Positions 1 through 7,097 of a stretch of DNA of 18,161 nt are shown piece after piece. The DNA is from Sandaracinaceae bacterium (GTDB lineage Bacteria > Myxococcota_A > Polyangia > Polyangiales > Sandaracinaceae), in contig JANWYL010000028.1 of assembly GCA_025056955.1 (NCBI GenBank), positions 1 through 18,161 on the forward strand. The letters are read 5' to 3'. Every line of letters starts with the position of its first letter. Positions within the stretch are counted from its first letter, which is position 1. The notes under the pieces are model-generated. The model was not told the origin of the DNA, made no database searches, and was given only the letters and a program-made list of their open reading frames with translations. The position numbers and the translations under genes were made by a program.

Positions 1-1
1 G

Positions 2-382
2 AGCAGCGAAGCGGACATTGACGCTTTGCTTGCAGGCGCTCTGGGCGGTGGCCGTAAGCCTCAGGAATCTGGCGGGGGAGGTGGTGCAGGGGGAGGTGGT
101 GGTGCCCCAGTCGACGGTCCCGAAACTCCTTCTCGTCAAGATGTCATGAATGCCATGCAGGCTGTGCAGGGGGCTGTTGCTGCGTGTGGCAATGGGGAGC
201 ATGGAACGGCCACCGTTTCTGTGACTGTAACGGGCGCAACTGGCAGAGTGAGCTCTGTCAACGTGACAGGCCAGTTTGCTGGAACGCCGGTTGGTTCTTG
301 CATCGCGAGGGCAGTGCGTGAGGCCACCTTCCCCCGCTTCACTCGACCCACCTTTACCTTCACCTATCCATTCCGAATCTAA
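2..382 (+). CDS. C-terminal part of an AgmX/PglI C-terminal-domain protein (5' end outside window)
   Basis: The reading frame is open from the first bases of the window (SSEADIDALLAGALGGG...) to TAA at 380-382, so this is the last 126 codons of a longer protein. A Gly-rich linker (about residues 21-40 of the visible part) leads into a compact terminal domain of about 85 residues. This domain begins SRQDVMNAMQAV, has Cys residues near ACGNGEHGTA and GSCIARAV, and ends FPRFTRPTFTFTYPFRI. That layout (low-complexity linker, then a TonB-like terminal domain with a GxSC...A...FP pattern) matches the AgmX/PglI C-terminal family common in Myxococcota, whose members are implicated in gliding or envelope functions. 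The N-terminal part, which would show any FHA, zinc-ribbon or membrane segment, is not visible. The rsmB start codon follows 25 bases after the stop. Family assignment is from pattern recognition; the specific function is unknown. Confidence 0.65.
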   Translation, partial: SSEADIDALLAGALGGGRKPQESGGGGGAGGGGGAPVDGPETPSRQDVMNAMQAVQGAVAACGNGEHGTATVSVTVTGATGRVSSVNVTGQFAGTPVGSCIARAVREATFPRFTRPTFTFTYPFRI

Positions 383-407
383 GGGGTGGCCGAGCGTTTC
401 CCTTGCC

Positions 408-1733
408 ATGGAAGTTGCGAAAGGAAAGCTCCGTCCGAGGTACCTTGCGGTTCGCGTCTTATACCGTGTCATTAAGGATGGGGCGTGGGCTGCTCCCCTT
501 TTAGATGCTTTGTTGCAATCACATGCTTTTTCCCTTCAAGAGCGCCAAAAGGTCACGGATCTCGTTTATGGTGCACTGCGTGCCCGCGAGGATCTCGAAA
601 AACGGCTTGAACTTTTTTTGAAAAGGGGGCGTTTGGTTGATCTTGAGCCATGGACGAGGGCTTCCCTTCTGGTTGCGGCCTATGAGCTTCTTTTCACCCA
701 AGCCAAAGCCTGGGCGGTCCTTGATGAAATTGTCGAAGGAGTGAGGTATGAACGAGGCCCTGGCATGGCGGCTTTCGCAAATGCCGTGCTTCGACGCCTT
801 GCTGTGGAGGGCTTGGGCACCCAAGCTTGCCCGCCTGTAAGCCTTCCCAATTGGCTCAAAGAGCGTCTGTGCGAAGACCTTGGCCCAGATCGGGCACACG
901 CATTCATTGAGGAGCGGGTTCTGCCTCCTCCAACGACCATTCGCGCCCGGGTTGATCGCAAGCTGCTTGCTGCACGCCTTCAGGAGGCTTGTCCTGAAGC
1001 TCAAATCCACGAAGGTGCGCTTTCGCCTTGGGCCTTGCTCATGCGCCGTGTTGGCTCTCCCCGCAACCTGCCGGGATATGCCGCAGGCGATTTTTGCGTC
1101 ATGGATGAAGGGAGCCAATTTGTGGCCTTGGGCCTTGGTGCATTGTCTGGCGAGCGCATCCTCGATGCTTGTGCTGGGCGCGGTGGGAAGAGCCTTGCCC
1201 TTTTGGACATGACTCAAGGCCAGGTACGCCTTTGGGCTTGTGATGCTTTTCCAAACAAGCTCGACATTTTGGTGCGCGAGGCCAAGCGCCTTGGGCACAC
1301 ATCATCTGCGTTGACCACCCTCGCCCTTGATTGGCGGTTGGGGAAGGGTGGGATCGAAGATGCTTTTTTTGACCGCATCCTGGTTGATGCCCCCTGCACG
1401 GGTGTTGGCACCATTCACCGAAAGCCAGAGCTCACCTTACGCCTCACCCAGTCGAGCATCGAAGGTGTTATCCAGCTCCAATCCCAGATTGTTCAAAGGG
1501 TGTGGCCGTTGCTTCGCAAGGGTGGGATGCTGCTTTATGCTGTGTGTTCTCCTCTTCGAGTGGAGGTGTTTGGTGCGATTTCATCCCTTCTCCAGGACGG
1601 TGATGCCAAGGTGGTTGATGATCCAATCTCTGGGTTTGCCCCCGACCCAGATGGGGTGTTGAGGATAGGCCCATGGAATGACCCAAACCGTTCTTGTGAT
1701 ACCTTTCAGATCATTCGCATCAAACGGTGCTGA
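408..1733 (+). CDS. rsmB: 16S rRNA (cytosine-C5)-methyltransferase RsmB/Fmu
   Basis: Predicted S-adenosylmethionine-dependent m5C methyltransferase acting on 16S rRNA (C967 in E. coli numbering). The protein is 441 residues, the usual size for RsmB. Residues 1 to about 150 form the NusB-like RNA-binding domain (LAVRVLYRVIKDG..., LVYGALRAREDLE). The C-terminal half is the Rossmann methyltransferase: motif I DACAGRGGKS (253-262, SAM binding), motif IV DAPCTGVGTIHRKPE with Cys330, and motif VI YAVCSP with Cys380. The two Cys residues are the proton-releasing and nucleophilic pair of the RsmB/Nop2 family. ATG 408 is chosen because the family homology starts there; the open frame upstream overlaps the preceding gene. 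No strong ribosome binding site is seen; AAGGGG at 381-386 is too distant. Identification is secure at family level, and RsmB is preferred over RsmF because of the NusB-like domain. Confidence 0.9.
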   Translation: MEVAKGKLRPRYLAVRVLYRVIKDGAWAAPLLDALLQSHAFSLQERQKVTDLVYGALRAREDLEKRLELFLKRGRLVDLEPWTRASLLVAAYELLFTQAKAWAVLDEIVEGVRYERGPGMAAFANAVLRRLAVEGLGTQACPPVSLPNWLKERLCEDLGPDRAHAFIEERVLPPPTTIRARVDRKLLAARLQEACPEAQIHEGALSPWALLMRRVGSPRNLPGYAAGDFCVMDEGSQFVALGLGALSGERILDACAGRGGKSLALLDMTQGQVRLWACDAFPNKLDILVREAKRLGHTSSALTTLALDWRLGKGGIEDAFFDRILVDAPCTGVGTIHRKPELTLRLTQSSIEGVIQLQSQIVQRVWPLLRKGGMLLYAVCSPLRVEVFGAISSLLQDGDAKVVDDPISGFAPDPDGVLRIGPWNDPNRSCDTFQIIRIKRC

Positions 1734-1946
1734 GCGATCAATTGAGGTCAACAACAACCAAAACCGCTCGTTAACAATTATTCATTTCCTTAGGTAGGTC
1801 AGTTGGGCTTTATTTACGTGTGTCAACTTTCGAGGATGGGTTTGTGATGGGCGGAAGTTGGGAGCTTACCCAGCTGCAAAAGGGGGCTTTTCGAGTGCGT
1901 TGTTGCATCGGAATTTGAATGACCTGAGGAGTTTGGGGCCACTTCT

Positions 1947-3323
1947 TTAACACGTGCCCCCAATCACCTTTTCGATGTCTTCTACCTCCTTGGGGATCGA
2001 GTCGGTCAGGCACTCGGCCCCATCCTGGGTGATCAGGAGATCGTCTTCAATGCGGATGCCACGGACATCACTAAAGCGGTTCAAGATGTCCACATTGACA
2101 AAGCGATGAACCAATGGTGCATTTTGGGGGTGAGCCAACCACCCTTTTGAGTGATAAAACCCGGGTTCGATTGTGACAACCATTCCTGCTTCAAGGTCGC
2201 GGTCAAGACGCAGGTATCGGAGGGAAGGGTGAGTGCTTCGAAAGCGCCCTGGTGCATACCCTGCACGATCTCCCAAATCTTCCATGTCATGGACGTCAAG
2301 CCCAAGAAGGTGGCCGAGGCCATGAGGAAAAAAGAGGGCGAGGGCCCCTTCTTCGATCAATGTTTCTGGGCCGCCATTGCGGAGAATACCGAGCTCAAGA
2401 AGCCCCTCAGCGAGGATGCGCGAAGCGAGAAGGTGAACATCGCGAAAGCGAACACCTGGTCGAAGGGCGGAAATAGCGCCTTTTTGTGCTTCAAGAACCA
2501 ATTCGTACACCGCTCGTTGGGTTGAAGAAAAGCGCCCAGAAACAGGGATGGTGCGTGTCACATCGGAAGCCCACCCGGTTGGGGATTCGGCACCCGCATC
2601 GATCAAGAGAAGATCACCCTCTTCAAGGATATGGTTGGAATCCCGAGCATGCAGAATTTCACCCTTTGGGGTGACGATTGGTTCATAGGCAGGGGTGCAA
2701 TGGTTATGCGCAAATAGGGCGAGCAGGGTGGCACGGATTTCCCATGCACCACGGCCGACCCGCGTGCTGCGCATTGCTTCCAAGTGGGCTTGCTTGGTGA
2801 TGCTGGCAGCATGGCGCACTTCGGCGATGGCCGCCTCATCGTGATGCAGGCGAAGGGAGATGATGGCATCGGCCAGGGCTTCGTCGATGGGTGAAAGCGA
2901 GGAAGCAGAGACGATTCTCCCGATCAATTCTTGTTGGATCAGGCGGGTTTTTTCATCGTGCACTGGGAGCGATGCGATGGCTTCTTTTCGGAACGATCCT
3001 TTGAGGCCTTCGAATGGTTGTGCCTCGATCCCAAGCAGTGATGAGATGGTTTCAAGGGAGGGTGATGGGCCATGCCAAAGTTCGTCATCAGGTGATGGAG
3101 TCGGAACGAAAAGGGTGCTTGAACCATCTGGATGGACGAGAATGGCAGCACCCTCTATCGACATACCGACAAGGTAGAGAAAATGGCTTGAAGCCCGAAA
3201 AGGGTATGTGTTGGCAGGAAAATTGCGCGGTGGTGCATGGCCAGCAAAGATCAGGGCAGGCGAGCGCAGCTTTGAGGCGAGGGATTGCCTGCGCTTCAAA
3301 AAGGTGTGTTGCAGTGAAGGCAT
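1947..3323 (-). CDS. pepP: Xaa-Pro aminopeptidase (M24 family, PepP-like)
   Basis: Predicted cytosolic metallo-aminopeptidase that removes N-terminal residues preceding proline. The protein is 458 residues. An N-terminal aminopeptidase-P domain (about 1-170, with a FLYLVGMSIEGAAILV segment) is followed by the pita-bread M24 catalytic domain. The dinuclear metal ligands are visible: Asp242 in LLIDAGAE, Asp254 in SDVTRT, His334 in FFPHGLGHLLG, Glu in VVTIEPGFY and Glu in GIRIEDDLLIT. ATG 3323 is preferred over ATG 3335, four codons upstream, because GGAAAG sits just before 3323; either is possible. The gene is convergent with rsmB and divergent from the FHA regulator. The 213 bases between rsmB and its stop (1734-1946) hold no recognisable gene or clear terminator; only an imperfect stem without a T-run lies over the stop codon. 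Confidence 0.9.
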   Translation of the reverse strand: MPSLQHTFLKRRQSLASKLRSPALIFAGHAPPRNFPANTYPFRASSHFLYLVGMSIEGAAILVHPDGSSTLFVPTPSPDDELWHGPSPSLETISSLLGIEAQPFEGLKGSFRKEAIASLPVHDEKTRLIQQELIGRIVSASSLSPIDEALADAIISLRLHHDEAAIAEVRHAASITKQAHLEAMRSTRVGRGAWEIRATLLALFAHNHCTPAYEPIVTPKGEILHARDSNHILEEGDLLLIDAGAESPTGWASDVTRTIPVSGRFSSTQRAVYELVLEAQKGAISALRPGVRFRDVHLLASRILAEGLLELGILRNGGPETLIEEGALALFFPHGLGHLLGLDVHDMEDLGDRAGYAPGRFRSTHPSLRYLRLDRDLEAGMVVTIEPGFYHSKGWLAHPQNAPLVHRFVNVDILNRFSDVRGIRIEDDLLITQDGAECLTDSIPKEVEDIEKVIGGTC

Positions 3324-3388
3324 GGCGCTTTCCATGTGGTGAGGATAAGATTGACTTTGCTTTCACGCATCCCTGGAAAACCACTTCT

Positions 3389-4645
3389 ATGGCTAAGGAG
3401 AAGCGCTTGGACGGAGAGACAGGGCTCCTCGAGTTAGAGGAGCGCGGGTTTTGGGGTGGTCCGATTCCTTTGCGCGTGCGGGTAGTTGAAGGGCCCGACC
3501 AGGGCCTTGAGCGCTTGCTTGAGAGCGGTGGCCTTGTCGTGGGGACGAGTCCAGAGGTCGATCTGGTCCTTTCTGATCGCACGGTTTCGCGTCGTCATTT
3601 GGAGATCGCCTTGGTTGAGGCAGGCGTGCGGGTTCGCGACCTTGGTTCGCGGAATGGCACCTTCGTTGGCGAGCATCGGATCGAGTCGGCAGTGCTTCCT
3701 ATAGGTTCTGAGCTGCGCTTGGGGAGGACACGACTGGCTTTTCTTTCAGCCCTTGGTCAGGGGACGGTTGACGTGTCTCAGCGCATCCGCTTTGGCCGCC
3801 TGGTGGGTCAGAGTCAGGCCATGCGGCAGGTTTTTGCTTTGCTCGAGCGCGCTGCAAAGAATCAGGTGCCAGTTTGGATCCACGGCGAGGCAGGTGTGGG
3901 GAAGACACTGGCTGCACGGGCGCTTCATGATGCGCGCTCTCAACCTCCTCTGCGGCGAGAAGGGATTTTGGTGGAGCTCGACCTTTCGCGAGGAGCCCAA
4001 GCGGGAGATCACTTACTCAAGGTGGCCAAGGGGGGCACAGTGCTTTTGGATCGCATCGATGAGGCGCCGCTTTTTGTGCAGCAAGAAGTGGGGGTACTGC
4101 TCGATCGCGCCGAACGGGAGGAAGCCGATGTGGCCTGGGTTGCGGTGTCGCGGGCTGATCCCAGAGAGCTGGTTGAGGGCGGTTGGCTCCGACGCGATCT
4201 CTACTTTCACTTGGCTTCCCTTCGGATCACGTTGCCTCCACTTCGGGAACGTCGGGAGGATTTGCCTCTTCTGATCGATGCGATTGCTCGCGATCTCGGC
4301 TATCCCGAATTTCGGCTTTCTCCTGAGGAAATCGCTCAGCTTCGGGCTCAGCCGATGGAGGGCAATGTGCGAGAGCTGCGTCGGATCATTGAAGAGGCGC
4401 TCTTGCGCTCACCGCGAGGAAAGGGCACACCCCTTACGCCTGACGAATCGGCGTTTGCGATGACGGAAGAGATTTCTCGATTGCCATTCAAAGAAGCCAA
4501 AGAGCGTCTGCTTGAGGCCTTTGAGCGCAACTATATTGCGGCTTTGCTCGAGCGGGCAGGCGGCAATTTGGCGCGGGCTGCAGATGAGGCTGGCATGGAT
4601 CGCAGCCATTTTGCGCGCCTCGCGCGTAAGCATGGTTTGCGCTAG
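3389..4645 (+). CDS. FHA domain / degenerate sigma-54-activator AAA+ / Fis-type HTH regulator
   Basis: Predicted DNA-binding regulator of 418 residues with the architecture common in myxobacterial enhancer-binding proteins. The N-terminal FHA phosphothreonine-binding domain spans about 28-120 (SRRH at 67-70, GSRNGTF at 86-92). The AAA+ module spans about 135-335 (Walker A GEAGVGKT 166-173; RRDLYF and LPPLRERREDLPLL; sensor II GNVREL). A Fis-type helix-turn-helix occupies 366-418 (GGNLARAADEAGMDRSHFARL). Two features are abnormal. The segment that should carry the GAFTGA loop is missing between VELDLS (195-200) and KGGTVLLD (214-221), and Walker B reads LLDRID, with Arg222 where the catalytic Glu belongs. 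It therefore probably cannot remodel sigma-54 RNA polymerase by the standard mechanism, although FHA sensing and DNA binding may persist. ATG 3389 is the first start matching the FHA homology. The gene is divergent from pepP and 8 bases ahead of aroKB. Confidence 0.88.
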   Translation: MAKEKRLDGETGLLELEERGFWGGPIPLRVRVVEGPDQGLERLLESGGLVVGTSPEVDLVLSDRTVSRRHLEIALVEAGVRVRDLGSRNGTFVGEHRIESAVLPIGSELRLGRTRLAFLSALGQGTVDVSQRIRFGRLVGQSQAMRQVFALLERAAKNQVPVWIHGEAGVGKTLAARALHDARSQPPLRREGILVELDLSRGAQAGDHLLKVAKGGTVLLDRIDEAPLFVQQEVGVLLDRAEREEADVAWVAVSRADPRELVEGGWLRRDLYFHLASLRITLPPLRERREDLPLLIDAIARDLGYPEFRLSPEEIAQLRAQPMEGNVRELRRIIEEALLRSPRGKGTPLTPDESAFAMTEEISRLPFKEAKERLLEAFERNYIAALLERAGGNLARAADEAGMDRSHFARLARKHGLR

Positions 4646-4647
4646 GG

Positions 4648-4652
4648 GAACT
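4648..4652 (+). promoter_or_regulatory. Ribosome binding site of the AroK-AroB fusion
   Basis: A GGGAA-like Shine-Dalgarno sequence lies in the 8-base gap between the regulator's TAG and ATG 4654. The tight spacing supports translational coupling and the chosen start. Confidence 0.5.
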
Positions 4653-4653
4653 C

Positions 4654-6246
4654 ATGGCGAAATCCATGATTGCGCTTTCTGGCCCAATGGGGGTCGGAAA
4701 GAGCACGGTTGCTCCTCTTTTGGCCCAAAGGCTGGGTTGGCCTTGGGTCGATATCGATCGAGAAATCGAAAGGCGCGTTGGGGAAAGGCTGCCTCATTTG
4801 ATTCGGAAAAAGGGGGAGGCTTTTTTCCGACGGCTTGAAGCGGATTGCGTGAGAGAACAACTCGGCAAAGGCCCTCCAATGGTGCTGGCGCTTGGCGGTG
4901 GGGCGGTCGAAGATCGAGCGCTGCGCCATGAACTCCTCGAACACACGGTGCTTGTAACGCTCAAGGCAAGGCCAGAAACCTTGCTTTCACGTCTAAGTGA
5001 CAGGCCGAGCGAGCGGCCTTTGCTCGATTCAGAGAATCTTCTGGCTTCGATTGTGCGCATCGTCGATAGAAGAAAGGAGGCTTACGCTGAAGCCCACCGC
5101 GTGCTTTGGACAGATGCCAAATCTCCTGAGGAGGTGGTTGAAGAAGTTCTCAAAGGCTTTGCGCGGGATCGCTTCTCGATTGTGGTCCCCCTTGGCCATC
5201 GCAGCCACCAAGTGACAGTGGGTCGAGGGGTTTGGGCGTGGCTTAAGGAGGCGCTTGCTGAGTTGGCACCAAGCATGCTCCTTGTGGTGATCGATTCCGG
5301 AGCGGCTCCGCTCGTTAGGCCTTGGATTGAGGCATTGCCTTGGCCACGGAGAAAGTTCTTCGTTTCTGGGGGGGAAGCCTCAAAGTCACTAAGTGTGCTC
5401 GAGCGGATTTGGGATTGGGCGCTCAGCGAACCCATTGACCGGGAGGCAGTGATGCTTGCCATTGGGGGTGGGGCTGTGGGTGATCTTTCGGCCTTCGCTG
5501 CTGGCACCCTCCTTCGCGGGCTTCGCTTGATCCATCTCCCAACAACGCTGCTTGCGATGGTCGATAGTGCGATTGGGGGGAAGGCAGCCCTCGACCGCCC
5601 CCAAGGCAAAAACCTCGTTGGCCTTTTTCATTGGCCTTCTTTGGTGCTTTGTGACCTCAATGCCCTGCCTTCTCTTCCGCTTCCAGAGCGACGTTCCGCT
5701 TTGGCCGAGCTGATCAAAGTGGCATGGATTTCTGGGGAAAAAGACCTGTGCTGGCTTGAGGAACACCTTGAGCTCCTTTTGGAACCAGAACCTATTTGGG
5801 AAGTTCTCGAAGAAGCAGTGAATATGGCAATTCGGGTAAAGGTGCGCCTCGTTGCTCGAGATCCAGAGGACCGCGACGTGCGCCGCTGGCTCAACTTCGG
5901 ACATACCTACGGCCACGCCCTTGAAGCCAGTTCTGGCTACACCTTGCGCCATGGCGAGGCCGTGGCGATGGGAATGCGGGTGGAGATGGCAATGGCGCTT
6001 GCCCTCGGCTTTGCTTCAGAGCAGGACCAAGAGCGTTTGCGGGCAATTCTCGAAAGGGCTGGTTTTCGTGCGAGCAAAGTTGGTCCTGATCTCAGCAGCA
6101 TTGCTGAGTTTCTGCAGGTAGACAAAAAAGCACACGCTCGATGCCTGGAGTGGGTTCTTCCATCCAAGCCAGGAACGATGGTGCGGTGCAGGCTTTCGCG
6201 AGAAGAGTCGATTGAGTTGGTGAAAAGGTGCGCGCCATCCTGCTGA
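4654..6246 (+). CDS. aroKB: Fused shikimate kinase / 3-dehydroquinate synthase (AroK-AroB)
   Basis: A single 530-residue protein joins two shikimate-pathway enzymes. Residues 1 to about 170 are shikimate kinase (ATP-dependent phosphorylation of shikimate): Walker A GPMGVGKST (10-18), DID at 33-35 for shikimate binding, FFRRLE, glycine motif LALGGGAV, and lid region SDRPSERPLL. Residues from about 174 are 3-dehydroquinate synthase (NAD- and Zn-dependent conversion of DAHP to 3-dehydroquinate): GGEASKSL, AIGGGAVGDLSAFAAGTLLRG, PTTLLAMVDSAIGGKA, zinc ligands Glu in AELIK and His residues in FGHTYGHALE and RHGEAVAMG. All key motifs appear intact in both halves. Separate enzymes are usually about 170 and 360 residues, so both domains are full length. 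Fused aroK-aroB genes are known in some bacteria (for example Thermotoga). These are steps 5 and 2 of the same pathway and thus not consecutive. Confidence 0.93.
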   Translation: MAKSMIALSGPMGVGKSTVAPLLAQRLGWPWVDIDREIERRVGERLPHLIRKKGEAFFRRLEADCVREQLGKGPPMVLALGGGAVEDRALRHELLEHTVLVTLKARPETLLSRLSDRPSERPLLDSENLLASIVRIVDRRKEAYAEAHRVLWTDAKSPEEVVEEVLKGFARDRFSIVVPLGHRSHQVTVGRGVWAWLKEALAELAPSMLLVVIDSGAAPLVRPWIEALPWPRRKFFVSGGEASKSLSVLERIWDWALSEPIDREAVMLAIGGGAVGDLSAFAAGTLLRGLRLIHLPTTLLAMVDSAIGGKAALDRPQGKNLVGLFHWPSLVLCDLNALPSLPLPERRSALAELIKVAWISGEKDLCWLEEHLELLLEPEPIWEVLEEAVNMAIRVKVRLVARDPEDRDVRRWLNFGHTYGHALEASSGYTLRHGEAVAMGMRVEMAMALALGFASEQDQERLRAILERAGFRASKVGPDLSSIAEFLQVDKKAHARCLEWVLPSKPGTMVRCRLSREESIELVKRCAPSC

Positions 6247-6293
6247 CAATTTTTGTTTTTGGCTCTGGGATTTGATAACCTAAAGGCATGCGG

Positions 6294-7097
6294 ATGAGGT
6301 GGCCCCCTTTGGTTGTTTCCCATCTATCTACCCCAAGGTACACCAATTTGCTTGCTTGGGTGATGCTGCTCGTTGGGATGGGTTGTGCGCGTGGCAACCC
6401 TCCTCTTGTGGTGGTTGGCCAAGTCGCTCCAACACCAGAGTGCATTCTCGATCCTGCAGGGAACCTCTTTGTGTTTGAACACGTTCTTGATCTCGATTTG
6501 GCGACGAGGGACCAGATTGTACCGCCATCGAGGGCAGCATATTTCACGCCACTCCTTGTTCTCAACCACATGGTCAACCGTTTTGGATTTGCAATGCGCT
6601 ATCCTCCAATGGCCGACTCAAATGGGCTAACCATTGTGGGGGCGGAAGTCGAAATACTCGATGCACAAGGGAGACGCCTCCCCCGCGGGTTGTACCGTGC
6701 ACAAGCGAGTGGCTTTGTGCCATCAGCGCTTGAGGACCAGCCTGGACGCGGGATTGCAGCAGTCGACCTCATTCCTCGCTCGTATGTGCCAATTTTGGTC
6801 GAATGGTTTACAGATCGGTCCAACTCCGAAGGGCTCCTCACGGTCCAGGTGAGTGTGATTGGGGTGAGCCAGGGTGGGGTTGAAGTCAAAAGTGCTCCTT
6901 TCGTTTTGCCGATTCGGCTTTGCTATGGCTGCCTCTTTGTTGAAGGAGTCCTAGAGGAAGGGGAGCGGCAGGCCTGTTTTCCTGGGCAGGATCAAGTGGC
7001 AAAGGTAGGTGGGTATTCACCTCCCCAGCCTTGCACAAGCAGTGAGGAATGCCCAAGCGGTCGGTGCTTGCTTGGAAGATGTGCAGCAGCAGAGTAG
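6294..7097 (+). CDS. Predicted lipoprotein with Cys-rich C-terminal motif, function unknown
   Basis: No family with a known function is recognised. The 267-residue product has a lipoprotein signal peptide: a hydrophobic stretch NLLAWVMLLVGMGC ending in a lipobox with Cys at about residue 31, then ARGNPPL. The mature part is a mixed beta-type sequence. The C-terminus has Cys pairs (LCYGC, QACFPG, CTSSEECPSGRCLLGRC) resembling the small Cys-rich tails frequent in myxobacterial secreted proteins. ATG 6294 is preferred over ATG 6288 because AAAGG at 6282-6286 is then at normal spacing (7 bases, against 1). It follows aroKB by 47 bases and ends exactly where the convergent membrane-protein gene ends. 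It probably sits in the periplasm or outer membrane, inferred from the lipobox only. Confidence 0.72.
   Translation: MRWPPLVVSHLSTPRYTNLLAWVMLLVGMGCARGNPPLVVVGQVAPTPECILDPAGNLFVFEHVLDLDLATRDQIVPPSRAAYFTPLLVLNHMVNRFGFAMRYPPMADSNGLTIVGAEVEILDAQGRRLPRGLYRAQASGFVPSALEDQPGRGIAAVDLIPRSYVPILVEWFTDRSNSEGLLTVQVSVIGVSQGGVEVKSAPFVLPIRLCYGCLFVEGVLEEGERQACFPGQDQVAKVGGYSPPQPCTSSEECPSGRCLLGRCAAAE

Noticed and set aside
519..1298. Long minus-strand open frame (259 codons) opposite rsmB
   Set aside because: It lies entirely within the secure rsmB coding region and its translation has no recognisable domain or ribosome site. It is the usual antisense shadow of a GC-biased gene.
1931..1957. Hairpin GGGGCAC...GTGGCCCC over the pepP stop as a terminator
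   Set aside because: The stem has a bulge and there is no downstream T-run on either strand.
5244..5260. Sigma-54-like promoter match TGGCAC...GC
   Set aside because: It lies inside the aroKB coding region, the -12 element lacks the TT, and a chance match is likely.
5389..5952. Minus-strand open frame of 187 codons opposite aroKB
   Set aside because: It overlaps the 3-dehydroquinate synthase domain, whose catalytic motifs are clear on the plus strand.
6253..6281. Possible promoter (TTGTTT with GATAAC) before the lipoprotein gene
   Set aside because: It would place the transcription start at or beyond the start codon and ribosome site, so it is not usable as drawn.
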